Source of the DNA: Malacoplasma penetrans HF-2
Lineage (GTDB): Bacteria; Bacillota_I; Bacilli_A; Mycoplasmatales; Mycoplasmoidaceae
NCBI RefSeq assembly: GCF_000011225.1
Contig: NC_004432.1
Location: forward strand, 248,001 to 312,000
DNA length: 64,000 bases
Reading direction: 5' to 3'
Of the stretch, positions 32,126 through 41,497 are shown in pieces; the first letter of the stretch is position 1; the number at the start of each line of letters is the position of its first letter. The position numbers were made by a program, and so were the translations under genes. Under the pieces are notes generated by a model. It was not told the DNA's origin. It searched no databases and saw only the letters and a program-made list of their open reading frames with translations.

Positions 32126-34345
32126 ATGGATAAGATTCAAATAATTTTTAATAAATACAAATTGATATATAAAGATTTAAGTTTTTATACAAAAAATAAA
32201 TTTACATATGTTAATTACAAGTTGATTGATAGTTTACCAAATCAAGGATGAAAAATTCATGTTTCATCAACACTTGATAACTATCAACAAATTTTAGATA
32301 TCTGTATAAATTATTGTTTAAATAAAAATATTTTATTTAAATTTATTTGTAATGATGCTAACTTTATTCAAACTTTACAAAAACATCACAATAGAAAATC
32401 AACTGGTAAATTTATTACTATTTATTGCAAAGATGAAATAGAACTTATAGACAATACAAAAGCTTTATATGATAAATTAAAAGATTTTAAAGGACCTTCA
32501 GTTTTAACAGACAAAAGTTTTAAAAACTCATGCATTCACTATAGATATGGAGGTTTTAAATCTGATTATATCTATAATGAAAGAAATGAAAAGATTTTAG
32601 ACAAAAGAGAAATAGGTAAACATTGTCCTAATTTTATAAAAGATCCCTTAACAGAAAAACAAAACAACAATGATGATTCATTTTCATCTCATTTTTTATT
32701 ACACAATAAATATGATATTTTTAAAGCTATTTATTTTTCTAATCATGGAGGTATTTATTTAGCTTATGATTTGTACAATAACAATAGAGTTGTTTTAATT
32801 AAAGAATTTAGACCATATTTAGGAATTAACTCTTTTTGAAATTCTACAAAACTTGGATTAAATGAAATAGAACAATTAAAGTATTTTACTGAAAGTAATA
32901 CAACCCCAAAAATAATAGAAAGTTTTACTGAGGAAAACCATTTATTTGTAGTTAGAGAACACATAGATGGCTTAACACTCAAAGATTTTTTCTATGAAAA
33001 TTCTCTTTTGTACTTTGAGCCAACTGATAAAAATGTTTTAAAAGTAATTAAAAACCTTGTTTTAATAATTATAGATATTTTAAAATTTTATGATTTTTGC
33101 ATAAGTTCAAACAAGTTGGTTTTAGATATTAAACTAAGTAACTTCTTATTTGATTGCAAAAATAAAAAAACTTATTTTATAGATTTAGAATCAATTCATG
33201 ATAATAATGAAACTTTTAATAAAAACATTTACTTTATAAATAACAGATGATTGTCTTTGAATAATAAATTGAGAAGTAAAAATGTTCTCCAAAAGAAACT
33301 ATCAATATTAATGATTGAGTTGATTTGTAAATCAAATAATTTTTTATATCTAGCTAAATCAATTAATAAAACTTTTGAAAGATTTTATATTTTTGCAAAC
33401 AACTATAAATTGCCTTTAATTTTAGTTGAGTTGATTAATAAAATGTACTACTCTAAAAAAACAATTGATCCTTTAGAATTTATAAGTAATTTGAAAAATA
33501 TCGATTGAGATAATTATGAAGTTTTTGTAAATAAAAACAATGATATAAAACTATATTTACAATTTAATAAAGAAACTTTAGAAGAAATCAAAAACAATAT
33601 TTTGATAAAATCTAATACTTTAAATAGTCTGTTATTAAATTTAAAAGAATTAGATATTAAATATTTAGAAAAGAATTGAGATAACCTTTCTTGATATGAA
33701 AAGTACTTTCTATCAACTTCTTATCATGAAGTATTTAAAGTTTTTGTTTATGATAACTACAATAAAAAAAGATTTTTTAATTTAAGAAATAAAAATGAGG
33801 TTGAACAAATTTTTAATAAAATTTTTTTAAATTTGTATTTAAGTAAAAATGTTAATAAAAATATTCAATTTTTAAAAAAAGCAAAGCAAGATATTAAATA
33901 TATAATTGAAAATAAATTAGTAAAAAACAAATCTTATTTTTACATTAAAAATGAAATGTATTCATCCCCCAATGTATTAAATGGAACATGTGGCTTAATA
34001 TTCTTAATGAATTTGTACTATCAACAATCTCAAGATGATTACATGAAAAATAAAATTATTTTGTTGTTACCAACCATTAAATCTTCTAACCTTTTAAAAG
34101 TTTCTTTTGAAGAAGGTCTAGCTGGTTTTGTTTATACATTAATACATCTTACAAAAACTTTTAAATCTTGAGATTTAAAAAACGATATTAAAGAAATGAC
34201 AAATATAATTTTATTTTCCAAAGTTAGTATTAATAGAAAAATAAAATTTATTGATATGTATAAAAGTTTGAAAAATGATTTATGTGGGACTCTTGGGATA
34301 TATTTATATTTAAAAGAGTTCATAGAATACAACAAAAATAATTAA
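32126..34345 (+). CDS. lanKC: Class III lanthipeptide synthetase (LanKC)
   Basis: 739 residues, intact with several TGA Trp codons. Lyase domain (1-~190): WKIHVS (42-47), GKFITIY (94-100), GPSVLTD (123-129), YRYGGF (139-144), all hallmarks of class III synthetases. Kinase domain (~195-480): SNHGGIYLAY loop, Lys226 in LIKEF, REHIDG hinge, LDIKLSN with Asp334/Lys336/Asn339, and FIDLES with Asp353. C-terminal LanC-like part (~575-739): NGTCGLIF, EGLAGFVY and CGTLGIYLYL repeats, without zinc-ligand Cys-His pairs, and only ~165 residues against the usual ~350-400. It should phosphorylate and eliminate the Thr residues and then allow or catalyse Cys addition. Confidence 0.88.
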
Positions 34346-34398
34346 TAAACTTTTAATTAAAATATTTTAAAATTTAAATTACTATAAAGGCTATTGCT

Positions 34399-34794
34399 AT
34401 GAAAAACAAAAACAACATTAATGATCTTCAGAGATTCAAAGTTGAAGCTAAAAAAAGAGATAAAAACTTTGATAAAGATTTAATAACTATAATCTGTGTT
34501 AAAGAAACAAAAGATGGTGATTTTCATGAAGCAATTGATGAGTTTACAATTTCAAAAATAAAAGATTATTTAAAAGAATACCTATTAAATTTAGGTGTTG
34601 AAGAAGAAGTTTTTGAACAAAAATTTAAAGAATTTTCTAAAAAACCTACAAGCAACATAGAAGACCTACAAAACTCTTTAAGTGAATTTGTTACAAATCT
34701 ATTAGAACATGCAACTGGAGTGGAATTAGTTGATGAAATAAAAAGGGAAGATGGAGAAATAGATTATACTCACATCTGCCCTATCAAAAAATAA
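34399..34794 (+). CDS. Hypothetical protein downstream of LanKC, 131 aa
   Basis: Starts 53 bp after lanKC with AAGG about 10 bases before ATG 34399; no terminator is seen between, so it may belong to the lanthipeptide transcript. The product is highly charged and helical, without membrane segments. It ends EIDYTHICPIKK, containing one Thr-x-x-Cys, the same spacing as in the precursor, which may be coincidence. I do not recognise a family. Immunity, chaperone or regulatory roles are all possible. It converges on the RpiR gene with only 6 bp between stop codons. Confidence 0.6.
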   Translation: MKNKNNINDLQRFKVEAKKRDKNFDKDLITIICVKETKDGDFHEAIDEFTISKIKDYLKEYLLNLGVEEEVFEQKFKEFSKKPTSNIEDLQNSLSEFVTNLLEHATGVELVDEIKREDGEIDYTHICPIKK

Positions 34795-34800
34795 ATCTTA

Positions 34801-35616
34801 TTATTTTTGTTTATTTAGTTCTTTAATTAAACTCATTGTTATTATATTCACCATTTGGTCATATAAAATTTTGAAATAGAAATTTTTATTAAATAAATCA
34901 TCATTTTTATTTAAGTTATTTTCTATATCTAAAATTAGTAAATTAATATCTGTTATTTTTTTGAAAGTTGAAGTTATATAGTAAATTTCTTTATTTTTTA
35001 ATTTAAAAAAATCTATTAAAGTGTTTTCAAATTCATTAATTTCACCAAATGGGTTTGTAATGATTAAAAAGACATTTTCATTGATTCCACTTTTGATTAA
35101 ATCAAAGTGGTTTTTGTTTTCTATTCTTATTATGTTTTTATGTAAAGCTTCACATATTTTTTCAAAAAAGTAATATGAAAACAATGAATCATTTTGATAA
35201 ATATAAATAGTTTTATTTTCTAAAAAACTATTTTTCATTTTATCAATTGTGTTTCAGTCCATTATGGTTGCCTTTCTTTCTATAAAGTTAAAGTATCTTA
35301 AAATTTCATAGTTAACTTTTTTATCAAGCATGTTAATGATGTTTTCTTTTTCTTTATAAATAAAATTATTTAACTTAATAGTTAATTTATTTTTCATTTC
35401 TAAAGATGAGCTATAGTCTAGTTTTTTTGCAATTCTTTGAATAGTAGTTTCAACAATTCCATTGTCTAAACAGAATGTTTTGATGTTTTTTGAAAATAAG
35501 AAATCTCTTGGGTTGTTATTAATATTATTAATGACCTCTTTTTCCAATTGAGTAAGACTTTCATCATTTTCAAAATTCTCAATCAATTTAACAATGGGTT
35601 TATTTTGTTTTTGCAT
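34801..35616 (-). CDS. RpiR-family transcriptional regulator with degenerate SIS domain
   Basis: 271 residues joined across a TGA Trp at 35254-35256. The N-terminal HTH region (NGIVETTIQRIAKKLDYSSS) has the RpiR 'T-x-x-R-x-x-x-K-L-x-y' pattern. The C-terminal half (IYIYQNDSLFSYYFFEKI ... VFLIITNPFGE ... IYYITS) follows the alpha/beta rhythm of a SIS sugar-phosphate domain but lacks a clear Ser-rich ligand loop. ATG 35616 is used; in-frame TTG 35628 is an alternative. It may regulate the adjacent lanthipeptide genes. Confidence 0.75.
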
Positions 35617-35708
35617 ATGTGAACTCAAGAATTAACTTTATATAATAAATATTAACTTTTAATCTTTATTAATAATAAAATTATGTCTTTTATTGGAAAT
35701 GTATGTAA

Positions 35709-35734
35709 TAAAAAACCTTACTTTTTAAGTAAGG
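35709..35734 (-). terminator. Terminator of the AAA ATPase gene
   Basis: On the minus strand CCTTACTT/AAGTAAGG with a 3-base loop runs into a T tract, 35 bases after the ATPase stop. Confidence 0.8.
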
Positions 35735-35768
35735 AGTTTTTAGAATAAATATCTAATAAATTAAAACA

Positions 35769-37022
35769 TTATATAGCTGTTACAGGTAAGACTAACACCT
35801 CTCCATTAAGACGGTAGATTTCATCAGTAAAACAAATAATTAGTTTACCTGTAATTGGGTGGTCTTCATTTTTTATTAACTTAAATGATTTAACATCAGA
35901 TAAAGAATAATTTTTATTAGATTTACATTCTATTAAATTGATAAAGCCTTTAGAAATATTATGTACAATTAAATCTATTTCATTTTTATTTCCATCTCGA
36001 TAATAATAAAAATCTACACGCTCATCACTATTTAAATAAGATTTTTTAATTTCATTAAAAATATATGTCTCAATAATTTTTCCTTTATGCTTATTTGTTT
36101 GTAAAGATTTGGGGTTAGTTATTTTTAGTAGATGACATAACAATCCAACATCATTAAAATAAATTCTTTTTCTTCTTTTTACTATATTAACTAAAGAATT
36201 ATTGTAAGGGTTTAATAATGTTACTAAATCCCCTGCAACTAAAATAGAAACCCAAGATTCCACTGTTTTTCTATCTATTTGCAGATGCTTAGATAAGTTT
36301 TCTGGTATAAAATCATTTGCAGTTTGATTTGAAAGTAAAACTAAAAAATCTAAAAATTTTCTTTTATCCTTCACATTGATAAATTCACTTACATCTCTTT
36401 CTAAGTAAGACTTTATATATTGGCTATAAAAACGATTTGGAGTGATGTTATTTTCATTTCAAAGTTCAGGATAAAAACCTTTAAATATACTTTCATAAAT
36501 TTTTTCTTCATCCAAATTGTAATTATTAACTCTATCAACAAAATTTTCTAATTTGCTAGAATCATAAATAAAAGGATTTTCAATTTGATTATTTATTTCA
36601 CTTTGACTTAATGGTGGTACCTCTAATATTGCGACACGGCCCGCCATTGACTCAGTTACATTTTTTATTAAATGGTATTTTTGAGAACCTGTTAATATGA
36701 ACATGCCTCTAGCTGACTTACTACCTTTTGTTCTTCTAATTTCATTTACTATATGTGTAATTTCCATAAATAGATTTGGAGCTCTTTGTACTTCATCTAT
36801 TATCAAAGGGTATGGATAATCTTTTAATAATTGTTGAGGATTTGTTTTTGCTTTTTCTAATATTTCTTCATTATCTAATGAAATAAAATTGTAATTATGT
36901 TGATCACGATAATACTCAGCAATTGTTGTTTTTCCAACTTGTCTTGCCCCTGTAATTAATAAAATAGGGAATTGAGTTAATATCTCATCCATAACTTTTA
37001 TGATATTTCTTTTTATTTCCAC
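35769..37022 (-). CDS. AAA ATPase with DUF4143 (AAA_14 family)
   Basis: 417 residues, one TGA Trp at 36459. Walker A is TGARQVGKTT, Walker B PLIIDEVQ, sensor FILTGSQKY; then a winged-helix part and a C-terminal PD-(D/E)xK-like segment (YYRDGNKNEIDLIV ... LIECKS) as in DUF4143. GTG 37022 has GGGGGAG 5 bases upstream, a better start than ATG 37043, which lies inside a hairpin repeat. Such ATPases are common, often mobile, and of unclear function; links to toxin-antitoxin or phage defence are suspected in general, not shown here. Confidence 0.85.
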
Positions 37023-37030
37023 AATAACTC

Positions 37031-37138
37031 CCCCAACTCCCATTTTCTATTTTTTAAGAGAAAACGGGAGTTAACTTAATATTTAAATTATAATCCCCCC
37101 AACTCCCATTTTCTATTTTTTAAGAGAAAACGGGAGTT
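37031..37138. repeat. Two 42-bp direct repeats, each a hairpin, upstream of the AAA ATPase
   Basis: A 42-bp unit starting CCCCAACTCCCATTTTCT occurs at 37031-37072 and, identical, at 37097-37138, 66 bp apart. Each unit holds an inverted repeat (AACTCCC.TTTTCT with AGAAAA.GGGAGTT). The first copy covers the upstream ATG 37043. They may be operators or RNA hairpins controlling the ATPase, or ends of a lost mobile element. The rest of the gap to 37409 is AT-rich with nothing recognisable beyond a promoter-like region before 37410. Confidence 0.7.
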
Positions 37139-37409
37139 GTAATTTTTTATTCAATTTAAGTTTGGTTTTTAAGGTTTGTTAAATTTAACCAGCATAATCT
37201 TCTTATATTTTTGTTCTACAACAACTAATAAGCTTTAGTTACATAAATATTTGATATTTTTATAAACCTCACTAAACTTTTAAAAACACTTCTTTACAAA
37301 CAAATTATTTTAATAACCTATTTTTTAAAACTGAGTTTTTATTTATATAATTAAAAAATGAGTCTATGTTATAGCTCATATATTTACTATATGAATTTAG
37401 GAGTAAACT

Positions 37410-37835
37410 ATGGATATTAAAGAAAAAGTATCTGAATATATTAGTAAAGCATCAGAAATTTTTAGTAACTGTTACACGTCTTTTGATGCAAAAATTGAAT
37501 TCTTAAGAAATGTTGATAAAGATAATTCTTATGCATTTACTTGTGAACACAAAGAAGACATTACTGAAGCTGTTAGATTATTAGGTGAAAATGCTAAGGA
37601 ACAACCTTCAAGAAAAGAACAACAAGCTTATTTAGCACAGTTAGTTAAAATGTTTATGAGCAACCCTGATAAACCAACAATCATTGCATTTTTTAATGAA
37701 AACCCAATTTTATTTAATGTATTCTGTTTAATGTTTGTTCACTTTGGACAAGAAACAGTATCTGAAAAAGAAAAAGAAGCACATGCATTTATGTCTGGAC
37801 CTTTATTTGCTTGTGTTAAAAAGCTAATTGCTTAA
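37410..37835 (+). CDS. Hypothetical helical protein, 141 aa
   Basis: AGGAG lies about 9 bases before ATG 37410. The product is soluble and helical (MDIKEKVSEYISKASEIFSN...), contains four Cys (CYTS, TCEH, FCLM, ACVK), and has a hydrophobic C-terminal half (NENPILFNVFCLMFVHFG) that is not a clear membrane segment. It has its own terminator. I do not recognise the family. Confidence 0.6.
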   Translation: MDIKEKVSEYISKASEIFSNCYTSFDAKIEFLRNVDKDNSYAFTCEHKEDITEAVRLLGENAKEQPSRKEQQAYLAQLVKMFMSNPDKPTIIAFFNENPILFNVFCLMFVHFGQETVSEKEKEAHAFMSGPLFACVKKLIA

Positions 37836-37853
37836 TTATTAATAATAAGATTT

Positions 37854-37884
37854 AAAAGATTTTATGTAATGTAAAATCTTTTTT
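37854..37884 (+). terminator. Intrinsic terminator
   Basis: AAAAGATTTTA pairs with TAAAATCTTTT over a 7-base loop and runs into T's, just after the 141-aa gene. Confidence 0.85.
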
Positions 37885-37918
37885 ATTTGTACTAAATAAA
37901 GGATTAAAATAAATTACT

Positions 37919-38368
37919 ATGATATTAGTAGAAAACCTTATTGATAAAAAGAAGTTATCAATTAAATTGTTAAGAAAAATTAGATCATTGATAACTTTAT
38001 ATATTTTTGTTTTTTTAATAATAGTTTTATTATGAGCTGCTGCAATTGCAGTTTATGGATATTTTTCAGTTATTAATAATTGATATAATTACAGCATTTT
38101 CTTTTACTTTATTTATCCTATTTACACTTTTATTTGAGTTTTGGTTTCTCTTTTAGTTCTTTCTTTAACTTATATGTTTGTGTCAGAAAAAGTTAAAAGT
38201 GAAGAAATAAGCACAGTAGTTTTCACAAGAAAAAAGACAAATAAAATTAAAAATATATTTACAGATATCTATTTTATTTGACGAATTAATAAAATTATTA
38301 GATTGCTTAAAAAGGATAAAACCAATACTAAACTTTTAGATAAATTGATCATTAAATATGAAAACTAA
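37919..38368 (+). CDS. Small two-TM membrane protein, 149 aa
   Basis: The frame is broken by TGA codons (Trp) and so is missed with the standard code. ATG 37919 follows AAAGGA. The product has a basic N-terminus, two hydrophobic helices (IFVFLIIVLLWAAAIAV and FIWVLVSLLVLSLTYMFV), and a long basic cytosolic tail rich in Lys and Ile. It lies 44 bp before cmk, so it may share the cmk-der-gpsA transcript. No family is recognised. Confidence 0.65.
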
Positions 38369-38412
38369 TTTTATGGTTTAATTTTTAAAATACTTATATA
38401 CTTAATATAGTT

Positions 38413-39063
38413 ATGAATTACAAAATAGCAATTGATGGAACAGCCGGTAGTGGTAAGTCAACTATTTGCAAGTTAATAGCAAAAGATTTTGACTTTATTT
38501 TTGTGTCTACTGGTGGATTTTATAGAGCATTTGCATATATTTTAAATAAAGCTAAAAAGATAGATGTAAGTGAAGAAGAAATTATTAATGAATTAGATAA
38601 ATACAATGTAGAAGTTAAAGGAGATATTTTCTATATAGATAATAATGATGTTACATCTTTATTAAAAACTGAAGATATATCTTTAATTGCATCAACTATT
38701 GCTTCTAGGGCATACATTAGAAATTATGTTAATAAAAGATTAGTTGAATTAATTAAAACATATCCTAAAGTTTTAATGGATGGTAGAGGAATAGTTGAAG
38801 AAATTATGCCTGATGCTGATCTTAAATTATTTTTTTATTCATCATTATTTATAAGAACTAAAAGAAGAGTAAAAGAACTTAAGCAATTAAACAAAAAAGG
38901 TAATTTTATTTCAGTTTATTTTGATCTTATGAAAAGAGACTGAAAAGATAAACATAGAGAATTGGCACCATCAAAATTAAGTTCAGGTACTATCAAAATT
39001 AACACTTCTAAAAAAAGTATAGATGAAGTTTATTTAGAAGTTAAAAAATATATAAAGGTATAG
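38413..39063 (+). CDS. cmk: Cytidylate (CMP) kinase
   Basis: 216 residues, TGA Trp at 38941. The P-loop GTAGSGKST is at 9-17, followed by [11 protein letters not shown]; later [26 protein letters not shown] is the standard CMP-kinase core, with the RTKRRVKEL lid. The C-terminal [14 protein letters not shown] is a variant of the usual PL-x-x-A-x-D-A-x-x-I-D. It phosphorylates CMP/dCMP. cmk directly before der is a conserved order (also in M. genitalium, from memory). Confidence 0.94.
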
Positions 39064-39065
39064 TT

Positions 39066-40400
39066 ATGTTAAAAGTTGCAATTGTTGGTAAACCTAATGT
39101 TGGTAAATCTACTTTATTTAATAGAATTATCAAAGTTAATAAATCTATAGTTGATGATAAGCCCGGAATTACAAGAGATCGGATTTATGCAAATGCAGAG
39201 TGATTAACTCAACATTTTAAATTAATTGATACTGGTGGGTTAATGCTTGATGAATTTGATTTTAAAAAGCAAATTGAATTACAAGTTAACTATGCTATTA
39301 CTGAAGCTGATGTGATTGTGTTTTTAGTTTCTTATAAAGAAGGAATTAATAATGATGATCACTATGTGGCTAAAATTTTAAAAAAACATAAAAATAAAAA
39401 AATTTTATTAGCTGTTAATAAATCAGAAACTAGAAACAAAGATTCTTATGATGATCATGAATATTTAAGATTTGGATTTCAAAAACCTTATTTTATTTCA
39501 GCAAACCACGGGATTGGAATTGGTGATTTATTGGATGCAATAGTTGATACAAAATTAAAAGAAATCAAAGAAGAAGATACTTTTAAATTTTGTATCATTG
39601 GAAGACCAAATGTTGGAAAATCTAGTCTTGTTAACTGTATTTTAAATGAAGATAGAATGATAACTTCTAATATTGCAAACACTACAAGAGATGCAATAGA
39701 CAGCAATTTTAAAAAAGATAACTTATTGTATACAATTATTGATACAGCTGGAATCAGAAGAAAAGGAAAGATTCAAGAGAATGTTGATAAATATGCATAT
39801 TTAAGAGTTGAACAATCCATCTCTAGAAGTAATTTAATAGTTATTGTTTTAGATGGTAGTGAAGAATTTAATGAACAAGATGAAGTGATTGCTGGATTAG
39901 CTCATAAAGCAAATATTCCTTCAATCATTGTTGTTAATAAATGAGACATTGTTAAAGAAAAAGATGAAAAGACAATGAACAAGTTTATTAAAACAATTAG
40001 AATTAAATTTAAATTTTTAAGTTGAACACCAATTGTTTTTTTAAGTGCAATTGAAAATAAAAGAATTAATACTTTATTTAATGAAATAAAAAGCATTAGA
40101 GAAAATTTAAATTTAAAGTTCAATTCAAAGATATTAACTGATCTTGTTTTCAAACTTCAAATGCTAAATAGTCCTCCATTATTTAATAGGGGAAGAATTA
40201 AAATAAACCATGTTACTCAAGTTGATGGTCAAATCCCAACATTTGTACTTTTCTGTAACAATCCAGAATATCTACACTTCAGTTATGCAAGATACCTAGA
40301 AAATGAAATTAGAAAAAGTTTGGGATTAAACAATGTACCAATCACACTTTATTTCAAAAATAAAACAGACAAAATAAGAGGAAAGAAAAATGATAAATAA
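39066..40400 (+). CDS. der: Ribosome-assembly GTPase Der (EngA)
   Basis: 444 residues with two tandem G domains: GKPNVGKST near residue 9 and GRPNVGKSS at about 179-187, plus NKSE and NKWD guanine motifs and the C-terminal KH-like domain ending [12 protein letters not shown]. It is needed for 50S subunit maturation. It begins 2 bp after cmk and overlaps gpsA by 11 bp. Confidence 0.96.
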
Positions 40401-41406
40401 TAGAATTTGTATATTAGGGACCGGAGCTTGAGCAACTGCACTTGGTTCTAGATTATCTTTAAATGGTAATACTGTTTTTCTTTGAGGAATTGATAACAAT
40501 GAAGTAAATGATATTAATAGTGGATACAATAAAAAATATTTTGGAAACACTAAATTTAGTTCATCATTATCAGCTACTACAGATTTAAAAACAGCAATTG
40601 GGGATTCTAAATATATTATTTTTGCAATTCCTTCAACTGCACTAGATTCAGTATTAGATAAAGTAAAAGAATTTTTGTCTGATAAAAAATCTCAAGTTAT
40701 TTTAATTAATGTTGTTAAAGGAATAGATGCAGAAACTAGTCAAATCCTAAGTAACAAAATTAAATCTAAATTAGGAAGTCATTATTATTCTAGACTTGTA
40801 ACTTTATGTGGTCCATCATTTGCTACTGAAGTTTTTGAAGAGAAACCTACTGTTATCAATGGAACTGGAAAAAACCTTAAAATTGTAAAACAAGTATGTG
40901 AGTTATTTAACAGTGATGTTTTCAAAGTTATTCCAATTAATGATATTGTTGGTTTACAAGTATTTTCTAGTTTAAAAAATTTATTAGCAATTGCAGTTGG
41001 ATTATCACAAGCAGAATATACTTCTGTAAATACAATGTCAGCAATCTTAACAATGGGGATAGAAGAGATTCAAAAAATAGCTTGTAAAATGAAAGCAAAA
41101 AAATGAACAATTATGTCATTTTGCGGGATTGGTGATATCTTCTTAACATGTAGTTCTACTCAATCTAGAAATTATAGTTTTGGACAAGACTTATTAAAAA
41201 AAGGTGTTGAAAAAACTATTAAGGAAAATAAAAAGACAGTTGAAGGATTTGAAGTTTATAAAACTGCTAAAAATATTATTACTAAATATAATATCAATGC
41301 ACCAATCTTTAGTTCTATTATAGAAGTATTAGAAGGAAAACTAGACCCTAAAGAATTTTCTAAAAAGTGTTTAGAATTATTCTGAAACCAAAAAATTAAT
41401 AAATAA
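40390..41406 (+). CDS. gpsA: Glycerol-3-phosphate dehydrogenase [NAD(P)+]
   Basis: 338 residues, four or more TGA Trp. The Rossmann motif ILGTGAWATALG is at 8-19, with IIFAIPSTAL, VVKGID, GPSFATEV and the catalytic Lys region SSLKNLLAIAVGL; GIGDIFLTCSS and SRNYSFG follow. It interconverts DHAP and sn-glycerol-3-phosphate for phospholipid synthesis. It ends the cmk-der-gpsA operon; the insertion sequence begins 92 bp later. Confidence 0.95.
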
Positions 41407-41460
41407 TTTAGGTTCATTAGTCATTGTTTCTTTTAAACAATAAATAATTATTTTTAAAAA

Positions 41461-41497
41461 GTTACTAATAAAATAATTTACTTTTATGGTGAATATT
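41461..41497 (+). repeat. Target-site duplication, left, IS copy 1 (37 bp)
   Basis: Starts GTTACTAATAAAATAATTTA and is identical to 43194-43230 on the other side of the element. Confidence 0.85.
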
